Part shown: in pieces, positions 1 to 6,294 of the stretch
Layout of the letters: the number at the start of each line of letters is the position of its first letter
Numbering within the stretch: the stretch's first letter is position 1
From: Caryophanales bacterium UBA6448
Lineage (GTDB): Bacteria > Bacillota_I > Bacilli_A > RF39 > UBA660
Assembly: GCA_002439555.1 (NCBI GenBank)
Contig: DJOC01000078.1
Coordinates: forward strand, 11,174-17,929
DNA length: 6,756 bases
Direction: 5' to 3'
Made by a program: the position numbers and the translations under genes
Notes under the pieces: generated by a model
What the model was told of the DNA's origin: nothing
Database searches by the model: none
Seen by the model: only the letters and a program-made list of their open reading frames with translations

Positions 1-443
1 ATTAATTTATTTTTAGTTTCTTCGCCTAGTCTTTCATATTCTTTGGATTTAATTCTATTTTTTAGTTCATCTCTAGTTATCAATTCTTTTTCACAAATAT
101 TAATATAGTAATTTACTTCGTTTATATTTTTTATTGGTAAAAGTTCCCTATAATGACTCCATGATAATTGGTGCCCTAATCGGGCACCTTTTTCAATTAA
201 AAGATAAAATTGTCTCATTCGTTTTAAAGTTGTAGTATTATATTTCTTGCCAACTTCTTGAGTAAGTTTTAAGGAATATTTACCTATAATATTTTCACCA
301 TAATTTTTTCCAGCATCATTAAGCATTTTACCAACATTATAATAAGTAGTTAAATCACTATTATTAATTGAATGTCTTTTAGCTAACTTACTTATTTCGT
401 TATTCAATAGTTCTTGTTTTATTTCATCATAATAATTTACCAT
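1..443 (-). CDS. YhcG/DUF1016-family protein, N-terminal part (3' end outside window)
   Basis: This open frame runs off the left edge, so only the first 147 residues are present. It starts at the ATG at 443-441; a TAA directly precedes that codon in frame, so the start cannot lie further upstream. A GGGAG motif sits 3 nt before it. The protein carries the pattern of the DUF1016 N-terminal domain: a helical start with YYNVGKML (about residues 35-42), LTQEVGKKY (about 60-68), LKRMRQFY (about 73-80), LSWSHYRELL (about 93-102), and a closing segment with TRDELKNRIKSKEYERL (about 122-138). In full-length family members this domain precedes a C-terminal PD-(D/E)XK nuclease-like domain, which would lie outside the window and cannot be checked. 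YhcG-type proteins often sit near restriction-modification or mobile DNA; their exact biochemical role is poorly defined. The gene is divergent from the surface-protein operon. Family assignment is strong; function is inferred. Confidence 0.87.
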   Translation of the reverse strand, partial: MVNYYDEIKQELLNNEISKLAKRHSINNSDLTTYYNVGKMLNDAGKNYGENIIGKYSLKLTQEVGKKYNTTTLKRMRQFYLLIEKGARLGHQLSWSHYRELLPIKNINEVNYYINICEKELITRDELKNRIKSKEYERLGEETKNKL

Positions 444-495
444 TTACTCCCTTTATATATATTTATTACCGGAAAATTTCTCTTTTTCTCCTTTT

Positions 496-538
496 TTGTT
501 AAATTTATTTGAAAAATTTAATTTTTATAATTTAACAA
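496..538. repeat. AT-rich 10-bp inverted repeat between divergent genes
   Basis: TTGTTAAATT at 496-505 is the exact reverse complement of AATTTAACAA at 529-538. A second, nested inverted repeat (AAAAAT at 512-517, ATTTTT at 521-526) lies between the arms. It sits about 45 bp upstream of the -35 box of the surface-protein operon and about 50 bp upstream of the YhcG-like start, so it could be an operator or part of the YhcG-like promoter region. In DNA this AT-rich a repeat of this length can also arise by chance. No convincing -35/-10 pair for the leftward gene was found. Confidence 0.3.
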
Positions 539-581
539 TCACTCGAACATACTTTACATTGCATTTACACGTATCATTTTG

Positions 582-610
582 TTGACATTTATATGGTTTT
601 GTGGTAGAAT
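582..610 (+). promoter_or_regulatory. SigA-type promoter of the surface-protein operon
   Basis: A perfect -35 box TTGACA (582-587) is separated by exactly 17 bp from TAGAAT (605-610), which is one mismatch from consensus. A TGn extended -10 element lies at 602-604. The start of transcription should fall near 616-618, giving a leader of about 28 nt before the ATG at 646. By these features this is the strongest promoter in the window, so the two genes downstream are probably well expressed under vegetative conditions. No riboswitch or attenuator fits in so short a leader. Confidence 0.85.
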
Positions 611-630
611 AGCAAGCAATTAATCAAAAA

Positions 631-637
631 AGGAGGG
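631..637 (+). promoter_or_regulatory. Ribosome binding site that favours the ATG at 646
   Basis: AGGAGGG at 631-637 is a near-perfect Shine-Dalgarno sequence. An in-frame TTG at 640 lies only 3 nt beyond AGGAGG, which is too close, whereas the ATG at 646 is 9 nt beyond it. The start is therefore placed at 646, two codons downstream of the longest possible reading. Confidence 0.75.
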
Positions 638-645
638 TTTTGGTT

Positions 646-2031
646 ATGAAGAAATGTGATTTACTAGCGCTTATTAATGCATGTCAAAGTAAAATCGAAG
701 AAATAATGGACATGAATATAAGTGAAAAAAATAAGAAAGGATTTAAGGAGCTTTTGCATGCAACTGAAAAGCATTATAATATTGTAGCAAACGCAAATGA
801 TAATGATACTAAATTATTTGAAAGCTATGCATCATTATATAGTTCACTTTATTATAAACTTAGAACTATAGATATTAGAATTAATGATGAAAATGTTGGC
901 CTTGCTTTATACACTCAACTTAAAAAAGCTGAAAGAAAAGATGTTGGTGAACCTAGAAAAGAAAGTAATGCTGTGCCAAATAATGTAATTGATGTTAAAT
1001 ATGAAGAAGTTGATAAAAAGAGAAAAACTTTAGGTATTATTGCGGGCGCATCTTGTACTATTGCTGCACTTGCTATCATATTTTCTCTTGCAAAAGAAAA
1101 TAGTAAACTTAAAAATCAAATTAATGGTTTAAATGAAGATGAACCTAAAGAGTCTCAAGAAGTTGTAATTGAAGAAACACCTACTGCTGAAATTGAAGAG
1201 GAAATAACTATTGAAGAGCCTTCGGATACTATTGAAGTAGAACCTACCCAGGAGGAAACTAAATTAAGTTTATCAAATATTGATATTAACGATGAAGATG
1301 CATTATATGCTTATGCTGAAAAACTTGCAAGTACTCCAGGTAATACTTTAACAGTCGAGGAAATTATAACAGCTTTAAAACTTGCAAACTTTGATGATTT
1401 AGAAAATAAAAGTGTTTTTGCATCTCGCGAAGAACTTTACAAAGCAAATACTGATTTAGGAAAACTTACTACTTTAGTAGGAACTGATAATGTTGTGGTA
1501 TTAAACGAAGAAAATGATATCTTTGTTACCGAGGACACGTTAAAAGAAATGCTTGCTTGCATTACAAATAATGAATTAAAATTAGAAAACTTCTCTTCCC
1601 TAAAGGAGGAAAAAGGTTATAACATATATAAGTTATATGAATTATGTGCTAAAAAATTAAATGATGCTAATGAAGAAAATAAGGTTTTATACGCTAAACT
1701 ATTTAATGAAATGACAGCAAGAAAATTTGAATCATTCTCTCTTACTCCAGAAAGTCCAATCAGCCAATATTATTTAATGCTTGGAATGTTTAATGAAAAT
1801 ATGAATGCATCACTTGCTCTTACAACAAATCACGGTTGGGGTCCAACTTATGGAGAAATGAAAGATGATAATACGGTTCCAAATGGTTATACTGGTGATG
1901 AAATTGATGGAACATATGGTTATATCTGTATTGAAGAATTAATTCATCATTTAACTATTGGAAATCCAGATTATTCAATGTATTCAATTTATGCTGATGA
2001 AGTTATGATAGATAAAGGACTATCAAGATAA
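646..2031 (+). CDS. Single-pass membrane protein with acidic stalk and unknown outer domain
   Basis: I do not recognise this 461-residue protein. Residues 1-123 are soluble, mostly helical and charged, without a signal peptide. A basic KKRK (124-127) comes directly before one hydrophobic helix (about 129-148), which by the positive-inside rule puts the N-terminus in the cytoplasm and the rest outside. A glutamate/threonine/proline-rich stalk (about 163-205) follows, rich in EE pairs, then an outer domain of about 255 residues. The end of that domain has a distinctive aromatic and glycine-rich stretch: NHGWGPTYGE (395-404), GTYGYICIEELIHHL (422-436) and YSMYSIYADE (443-452). No catalytic motif is evident; the HH at 434-435 lies in IEELIHHL and is not a convincing metal site. 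The gene is first in an operon and ends 10 nt before the next start, so the two products are probably made together and may work together at the cell surface. Topology is well supported; function is unknown. Confidence 0.85.
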   Translation: MKKCDLLALINACQSKIEEIMDMNISEKNKKGFKELLHATEKHYNIVANANDNDTKLFESYASLYSSLYYKLRTIDIRINDENVGLALYTQLKKAERKDVGEPRKESNAVPNNVIDVKYEEVDKKRKTLGIIAGASCTIAALAIIFSLAKENSKLKNQINGLNEDEPKESQEVVIEETPTAEIEEEITIEEPSDTIEVEPTQEETKLSLSNIDINDEDALYAYAEKLASTPGNTLTVEEIITALKLANFDDLENKSVFASREELYKANTDLGKLTTLVGTDNVVVLNEENDIFVTEDTLKEMLACITNNELKLENFSSLKEEKGYNIYKLYELCAKKLNDANEENKVLYAKLFNEMTARKFESFSLTPESPISQYYLMLGMFNENMNASLALTTNHGWGPTYGEMKDDNTVPNGYTGDEIDGTYGYICIEELIHHLTIGNPDYSMYSIYADEVMIDKGLSR

Positions 2032-2041
2032 GGAGGTTTTT

Positions 2042-4066
2042 ATGAAAAATAATAAAAGTGGAAAAATATTAAATGTACTACTTGGTATAATTGCATTTTT
2101 TGCTATCGTAGTTATTGTATTTTGGTTAATTTCTAAAAATAATGGTACTACAAATAACGTAAATGAATTTAAAGATAATCTTACAAAAATGCAAGAAACT
2201 GCAAAAAAATATTTTGAGGATAAACTACCTTCCTCTATTGGAGATACAACAATTATTTATCTTGATGAGTTAGTGGAAAAAGATATTTTAAAGGAAATGA
2301 AATATGGTAAAACTAAATGTGATGGTGATTTATCATATATTTCCGCTACAAGAAGTGCTGATAATGAATATAAAGTAAAAAGTAATTTAGTTTGTGGAAA
2401 TACTTCTGATAATATTATTGAAAAAATTTCTATTAAATCCGTTATCAAAGATGAAGATGGCAAAACTACTGAAGTAGATAATAGCTCTAATGATTATAAA
2501 GATAATGTAAAATCATCTTGTGAGTGTTCTAGTACAACAACATGTACAATTTATGAAATACCTACAGTATGTACAATTAAATATACTTATGAACACGTAA
2601 AACAAAGTATCACATGCCCATCTGGTTACAGATTAAATGGTAATGTTTGTGAAAAAGAAACTGGTGATTATAGACAAGCTAATGAAAGTTATTCTGAAGA
2701 GCAAGTTAAAGTTGTTGATGCCAAGAAAAATGATGGTGGTTATCATAAAGTTTATACTGATTATATCGTAACTGGTGGTGTGTCAACTAAATATTGTGAA
2801 AAAGGTACACTTCAAGGAGATTACTGCTATGAATATACACAAAAAATAACTGATACTAAAAATTACTGTCCAACTGGCTATATTAAAGAAGGTAATAAAT
2901 GTCGTAAATATACTGATATAATCTCTTCTTCTGAAGGATATTGCCCATCTGGTTATGAAAAGAAAAATAATGCTTGCTACAAATACACAGATATTATTAC
3001 TGATACTGAAATAACTTGTCCTTCTGGTTACGAGCAAAAAGGAAATTCTTGTTATAAATATACAGACCCTATTCCTTCAACAAGTGGAAAAACTTGTCCT
3101 TCTGGTTATACATTAAGTGGTAATACTTGTTATAAAACAACAGAACCTGACAAAGTTATTGATTGGGGTAATCCAATAAGAGAATACTCAACTACTAAAT
3201 ATGAGGCTCCTTACACTACTGCTACCGAAAAGAAAGTTTTAATGGGTAAAAATACTATTGCTGGTATAACAACATATAATTACGCAATTTACCAAGCAAA
3301 AAAAACAACATATAAATGTTCTTCTGGAACACTACAAAATGGTAAATGTTATCATTACGCTACCCCTTCTGGAGGAAACACTACATACACTTGTCCATCA
3401 GGTTACACACAAAGTGGTAATACTTGTTATAAAACTACAAGGCCTAGCACATCAACTACTAAATATTGTCCATCAGGTTACAAACAAAGTGGTAATACTT
3501 GTTACAAAAAGACTTCTTTAAGTTATCGTGATGACAGTTACTGTCCAAGTGGATACACCCAAAGTGGTAATACTTGTTATAAAGAAACAGATATTATAAA
3601 TGAAACAAAGAGTTATTGTCCTACAGGTTATACAGAACTTGGAGATAAATGTTATAAAACTACTCCAGCTAAAGTATCAACTACTGATAAAGTATATTCT
3701 TGTCCAACTGGCTATACTAAAGAAGGTAATGGCGAAAATACTAAATGTTATAAACTAGTAAAAAGTGCTGATGAATACTACTGTGAAAATGAAAAAGCAA
3801 CCTTAAAAGGAACTTTATGTTACTATAAAGAAGAAAGTAAATTCTTAGGTTACTATTGTCCTTATGGATATACTCTTGATGGTCAAACATGTTATAAAAC
3901 TACAAAGGAAACTACTTCACCTATTTGGTCTAATGCAGAATATATTTATTCAGAAAATGAATATGAACCAGGTTATGTAAGAACTGGTAAAGCAACTTAT
4001 GTAAGAACTTGTGTTAGAGATGATGGAAGAAGTAATCCAGATCAAGATCCAAATACTATGAAATAA
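2042..4066 (+). CDS. Membrane-anchored surface protein with 14 CPSGYxxxGNxCYK cysteine repeats
   Basis: This 674-residue protein starts with a basic N-terminus (K2, K5, K8) and a hydrophobic helix (about 10-30) with no lipobox or sortase-type C-terminus, so it is probably held by an uncleaved anchor with the rest outside. The start is fixed by AAGGAGG (2030-2036), 5 nt upstream and overlapping the previous stop. Residues 42-120 look like the globular part of pilin-like proteins of uncultured Firmicutes: a helix with AKKYFEDKLP, then LDELVEKDILKE, a KCDG..SYI strand (C93) and a paired LVCGN (C118). After a small cluster C160/C162/C168/C177 come 14 units of the form C-P-S/T-G-Y-x3-G-N-x-C-Y-K, with first cysteines at 192, 252, 276, 301, 326, 352, 426, 451, 476, 501, 526, 554, 581 and 606. 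Unpaired-looking C657 ends the series of 35 cysteines. The units presumably form small disulfide-closed modules that extend the protein from the cell. An adhesin or surface-fibre role is inference only. Confidence 0.88.
   Translation: MKNNKSGKILNVLLGIIAFFAIVVIVFWLISKNNGTTNNVNEFKDNLTKMQETAKKYFEDKLPSSIGDTTIIYLDELVEKDILKEMKYGKTKCDGDLSYISATRSADNEYKVKSNLVCGNTSDNIIEKISIKSVIKDEDGKTTEVDNSSNDYKDNVKSSCECSSTTTCTIYEIPTVCTIKYTYEHVKQSITCPSGYRLNGNVCEKETGDYRQANESYSEEQVKVVDAKKNDGGYHKVYTDYIVTGGVSTKYCEKGTLQGDYCYEYTQKITDTKNYCPTGYIKEGNKCRKYTDIISSSEGYCPSGYEKKNNACYKYTDIITDTEITCPSGYEQKGNSCYKYTDPIPSTSGKTCPSGYTLSGNTCYKTTEPDKVIDWGNPIREYSTTKYEAPYTTATEKKVLMGKNTIAGITTYNYAIYQAKKTTYKCSSGTLQNGKCYHYATPSGGNTTYTCPSGYTQSGNTCYKTTRPSTSTTKYCPSGYKQSGNTCYKKTSLSYRDDSYCPSGYTQSGNTCYKETDIINETKSYCPTGYTELGDKCYKTTPAKVSTTDKVYSCPTGYTKEGNGENTKCYKLVKSADEYYCENEKATLKGTLCYYKEESKFLGYYCPYGYTLDGQTCYKTTKETTSPIWSNAEYIYSENEYEPGYVRTGKATYVRTCVRDDGRSNPDQDPNTMK
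2615..3904 (+). repeat. Coding repeats: 14 cysteine-pair units, two arrays with a 75-bp period
   Basis: Most units have 10 residues between the two cysteines; units 2 and 7 have 9, unit 13 has 11 and unit 12 has 14. Two runs keep near-exact 25-residue (75-bp) spacing: first cysteines at residues 276, 301, 326 and 352 (one residue longer at the last step), and at 451, 476, 501 and 526. In the second run the DNA itself is conserved: CAAAGTGGTAATACTTGTTA recurs exactly or nearly so around 3410, 3485 and 3560, which suggests recent duplication. A repeat-free stretch (residues about 366-424) and the C-terminal tail (about 621-656) share a W-x-N...YS..YE.xY pattern. Confidence 0.85.
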
Positions 4067-4085
4067 AAGTCATAGTATTTTTTTT
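4051..4085 (+). terminator. Intrinsic terminator of the surface-protein operon, overlapping the stop codon
   Basis: AAATACTATGA (4051-4061) pairs perfectly with TCATAGTATTT (4070-4080), an 11-bp stem with an 8-nt loop, and the 3' arm runs into eight Ts (4078-4085). The TAA stop (4064-4066) is inside the loop, so there is effectively no 3' UTR. The stem is AT-rich but perfect. Confidence 0.8.
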
Positions 4086-4091
4086 ATTCTT

Positions 4092-4120
4092 AAAAAAGAA
4101 CCTATTTGATAATAGATTCT
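4092..4120 (-). terminator. Intrinsic terminator of deoD, overlapping the stop codon
   Basis: Read on the minus strand, AGAATCTATT (4120-4111) pairs with AATAGGTTCT (4106-4097) around an ATCA loop: 10 bp with one U-G pair, followed by a run of Ts (to 4092). The TAG stop of deoD (4104-4102) lies in the 3' arm. It faces the terminator at 4051-4085, so the two convergent transcription units end within about 40 bp of each other. Confidence 0.75.
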
Positions 4121-4830
4121 AATGCAAGAGTAATCATATCATTAAGTGAAGTTTGTCTTTCCTCTGGAGTAAGAACTACATTTGAAAATTTTGAATCAAC
4201 TGCAGTTGCTATAACACTTGCCTCTATTCCCATAGAGTTTGCTATATGACAAAGAGCAAATCCTTCCATCTCCTCTCCTAAAGGATGAATATCTTCAGGC
4301 ATTCTATTAAGAAGTCTGTCCATTCCAACATAAGGTCCAAATACATCAGCAGTAACCATAGTACCTACATGAATGTTCATACCTAACTCTTTTGAGGTAT
4401 TTATAATAGTTTCATTTAAAGCTAATGATGGTTTAACAGTATGCTCTTTATAATCATTAAATGAATAAGCAAAATTACTTTCACTATAAATATTGTCCGC
4501 TAAAATAAGTTCTGGTATTTTAACTGATTCATCTACTACACCACAAGTACCTATTCTAATAATTTTTTTTACATTAAAATAATGAATAAGTTCAAAAGCA
4601 TAAATACTCATCGAAGGCATTCCCATACCACTTGCCATAACAGTAACTCTTGCTCCTTTATAATAACCAGTATAGCCGAACATATTTCTTACACTTGTAA
4701 CAAGCCTTGCCTCAGTTAAAAAATTTTCAGCAATATATTTTGCTCTTAAAGGATCTCCGGGCATTAAAACTATTGGTGCAATATCACCTTTCTCACATTT
4801 AATATGAATTGGATTTTCTCCTACAAACAT
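4102..4830 (-). CDS. deoD: Purine nucleoside phosphorylase, DeoD (trimer-of-dimers hexameric) type
   Basis: This 242-residue cytosolic enzyme would cleave purine (deoxy)nucleosides with phosphate to give the free base and (deoxy)ribose 1-phosphate in nucleoside salvage. It matches Escherichia coli DeoD along its length. The N-terminal segment has H9 (equivalent to His4, which reaches into the neighbouring subunit), then LMPGDPLRAKYIAE with G25 and R29. Phosphate ligands R48 and R92 are present, the latter in IIRIGTCG with Thr95 in the Ser90 position. EEMEG (186-190) is the ribose-binding segment. Asp212 and Arg225 match the catalytic Asp204 and Arg217, the latter in ERQTSLNDMI. One difference is Val211 in the place of Ser203 next to the catalytic Asp. 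AGGAG lies 10 nt before the ATG. The gene has its own promoter and terminator and no pentose- or nucleoside-catabolic neighbours here, so it appears monocistronic. Identification is very secure. Confidence 0.97.
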   Translation of the reverse strand: MFVGENPIHIKCEKGDIAPIVLMPGDPLRAKYIAENFLTEARLVTSVRNMFGYTGYYKGARVTVMASGMGMPSMSIYAFELIHYFNVKKIIRIGTCGVVDESVKIPELILADNIYSESNFAYSFNDYKEHTVKPSLALNETIINTSKELGMNIHVGTMVTADVFGPYVGMDRLLNRMPEDIHPLGEEMEGFALCHIANSMGIEASVIATAVDSKFSNVVLTPEERQTSLNDMITLALESIIK

Positions 4831-4853
4831 TTTTTATCATCTCCTATAATAAA

Positions 4854-4882
4854 AGTATAACAAATAAACTAAGTAAAAACAA
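4854..4882 (-). promoter_or_regulatory. Probable deoD promoter (extended -10)
   Basis: On the minus strand TATACT (4859-4854) is preceded by TGT, a TGn extended -10 element. A weak -35 TTGTTT (4882-4877) lies 17 bp upstream. Transcription would start near 4847, just before AGGAG (4845-4841), so the leader is only about 17 nt. The extended -10 may compensate for the poor -35. Confidence 0.6.
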
Positions 4883-4910
4883 TTTTTATTTACAAAAATT
4901 TTACACATAT

Positions 4911-4947
4911 AAAAAAAATACTAAGAATTTTTTGCTTTCTTAGCATT
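4911..4947 (-). terminator. Intrinsic terminator of mscL, overlapping the stop codon
   Basis: On the minus strand AATGCTAAGAA (4947-4937) pairs with TTCTTAGTATT (4927-4917), 11 bp with one G-U, around a 9-nt loop, and runs into eight Ts (4918-4911). The TAG stop (4923-4921) is in the 3' arm. The matching A and T runs on either side could make it work in both directions. Confidence 0.8.
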
Positions 4948-5367
4948 TTTATTTTGTTTTTTTAATGAATTATTAATTTCTCTTAACAAGAGAATTTCCT
5001 CAGGAACTTTTTCTTCTTCTTTCTTTTCTACTTTTTCCTCTTTTTTAAGTTTTTCTATTTTTTTCTTAGCCATATCATCTATAGTATTAAGAGTCTTTAC
5101 AACTAAAAAGATGCAAAAAGAAATAATTAGAAAATCAATGATATTTTGAATAAACATTCCATAATTGATTGTAGCCTGTCCAACTTTTAAAGATAAATTT
5201 GTAAAATCAATACCACCAATTACAACACCAACTAAAGGCATTATAATATCGTTTACAAGTGAGGAAACTATTTTAGAAAAAGCACTACCTACAACTACAC
5301 CAATAGCAAGATCTAAGGCATTACCTTTTGAAATAAATTTCTTAAACTCATTTAATATCTTTTTCAT
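4921..5367 (-). CDS. mscL: Large-conductance mechanosensitive channel MscL
   Basis: This 148-residue inner-membrane protein forms the homopentameric pore that opens under membrane tension and lets solutes out during hypo-osmotic shock. The amphipathic N-terminus (KKILNEFKKFISKGN) leads into TM1 (about 16-46) with GNALDLAIGVVVGSAF; L20 and V24 align with the pore-constriction residues Leu19 and Val23 of E. coli MscL. The GGIDF turn (51-55) and YGMFIQN (69-75) precede TM2 (about 72-92). The C-terminal bundle helix EEILLLREINNSLKKQ (123-138) is conserved. Between TM2 and that helix lies a Lys/Glu-rich linker (about 97-121), which with a lysine-rich tail makes the protein longer than the 136-residue E. 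coli form. The ATG lies inside the last codons of the upstream gene (20-bp overlap) and the nearest Shine-Dalgarno, AAAGGTGA (5386-5379), is 11 nt away inside that gene, so translation is probably coupled. Confidence 0.97.
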   Translation of the reverse strand: MKKILNEFKKFISKGNALDLAIGVVVGSAFSKIVSSLVNDIIMPLVGVVIGGIDFTNLSLKVGQATINYGMFIQNIIDFLIISFCIFLVVKTLNTIDDMAKKKIEKLKKEEKVEKKEEEKVPEEILLLREINNSLKKQNKNAKKAKNS

Positions 5368-6208
5368 TTTTCTTTAAATCACCTTTGAATGTTACATACA
5401 TTGCAACAATATAAATTATAACAGTAATTATATAGCCTAATGTAAAGTATGAATATTTAGTAAATAATACACCTATTAAAGTTAAAAATAAACTTACTAG
5501 ATATAATCCATAGTAACCAAGTGGTAAGTATTTATCTAAATTATATTTCTTTAAACTAGGTATATGTTCCTCTAATTTAATGAATGTATTAACAATATTT
5601 ACAAAGAATAATAAGATTGCAAATATAGCACATATTTTAGCAAGTCCAAACATAAATGATAAGTCAAACATATCTGTATGAAGTACTGTAATTGAGGTAC
5701 TTGATTCATAACCAAAGAATTCTATTTTATATTTAATCCATTTTACATTAAACATTATAAATGTTACAAATAAAGCTATTATATTATTAATAACATTTTT
5801 ATCTTTTGGAACCTCTACAGTTAAATTAACTTTTTCCATTGAACTTATTTTTTCATCCAATTTATTTAAACCATCATCAATAGTTTTGCCAATGCTATCC
5901 ACTACGCCTGCAGTTTCATTTGCTACTTCTTTGATATTTTCTTTTACTTCTTCAACTGTTTCAGTAACTTTTTCTTCTTTTACAATATTTTCTTTTTCAG
6001 GTTCAACTTTTTTAGTAATTTTCTTTGGTGTAGAATTTTTCTTAACAGTTTCTTTTTTTACAGTTTTTGGTTTTGCTTCACCTGTTTTTGAAGTAGTTTT
6101 CTTTGCATTACCGCTACTTTTTTTAACTGGAGATTTTTTAGTAGTCTCCTTTTTTACAGTATTTACTTTCTTTACATTAGTTTTATTTTCTTTTTCATTA
6201 TCTTTCAT
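5348..6208 (-). CDS. Four-helix membrane protein with lysine-rich (histone-H1-like) N-terminal tail
   Basis: I do not recognise this 286-residue protein as a named family. Residues 1-68 are low-complexity Lys/Thr/Ser/Pro, with repeated VKK, KKTT and TPKK motifs like the tails of H1-type proteins. Residues 69-127 are charged and helical, with a glutamate-rich part (KEEKVTETVEEVKENIKE) followed by an amphipathic segment (VVDSIGKTIDDGLNKLDEKI), perhaps a coiled coil. Four hydrophobic helices follow at about 138-158, 184-210, 228-249 and 253-274, and a short basic C-terminus. With no signal peptide and an even number of helices, both ends should be cytoplasmic. AAAAAGGAG (6223-6215) sits 6 nt before the ATG. 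The stop codon lies 20 bp inside mscL, so the two are one operon and a role linked to membrane tension or envelope state is possible. The tail could bind DNA, RNA or acidic lipids; none of this is shown by the sequence. Confidence 0.85.
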   Translation of the reverse strand: MKDNEKENKTNVKKVNTVKKETTKKSPVKKSSGNAKKTTSKTGEAKPKTVKKETVKKNSTPKKITKKVEPEKENIVKEEKVTETVEEVKENIKEVANETAGVVDSIGKTIDDGLNKLDEKISSMEKVNLTVEVPKDKNVINNIIALFVTFIMFNVKWIKYKIEFFGYESSTSITVLHTDMFDLSFMFGLAKICAIFAILLFFVNIVNTFIKLEEHIPSLKKYNLDKYLPLGYYGLYLVSLFLTLIGVLFTKYSYFTLGYIITVIIYIVAMYVTFKGDLKKNEKDIK

Positions 6209-6233
6209 AATAAACTCCTTTTTCTCTAGGTAT

Positions 6234-6262
6234 ATTATACACCAAAATAATTATTTTAAAAA
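6234..6262 (-). promoter_or_regulatory. Probable promoter of the membrane protein-mscL operon
   Basis: A perfect -10 box TATAAT (6239-6234) on the minus strand would start transcription about 20 nt before the ATG at 6208. At 17 bp upstream the -35 position reads only TTTTTA (6262-6257); a better TTGACC (6268-6263) is 23 bp away, too far for normal use. The -10 is convincing, the -35 is not, so an activator or a non-standard spacing is possible. Confidence 0.55.
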
Positions 6263-6294
6263 GGTCAAATAGTCTACTTTACATAAAATTCTTA

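Noticed and set aside
640..645. TTG start for the first surface protein
   Set aside because: It is only 3 nt from the AGGAGG core; the ATG at 646 has normal spacing.
2257..2463. Open frame on the minus strand opposite the cysteine-repeat gene
   Set aside because: It lies wholly inside a well-supported gene, has no ribosome binding site of note and its translation shows no family pattern.
2783..3037. Open frame on the minus strand inside the repeat arrays
   Set aside because: It is a by-product of the repeated codons on the plus strand; its hydrophobic look comes from complementing Lys/Tyr-rich codons.
3339..3521. Plus-strand frame giving a His/Val-rich repetitive peptide
   Set aside because: It is an alternate-frame reading of the 75-bp repeats, without a ribosome binding site.
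2612..3904. Eukaryotic EGF-like or Giardia VSP-type domains
   Set aside because: Each unit has only two cysteines at fixed spacing; EGF domains need six and VSP proteins use CxxC motifs, so the likeness is only in cysteine richness.
5348..5350. TGA read as Trp (Mycoplasma-type code)
   Set aside because: Reading through would add only two residues before a TAA, and clear Trp codons elsewhere are TGG; nothing calls for recoding, though the window alone cannot formally exclude it.
5165..5377. Plus-strand open frame opposite mscL
   Set aside because: It is fully covered by the securely identified mscL.
5886..6272. Plus-strand frame encoding a Phe/Ser-rich hydrophobic peptide
   Set aside because: It is the complement of the lysine-rich tail (AAA/AAG read as TTT/CTT) and runs through the promoter region; not a real membrane protein.
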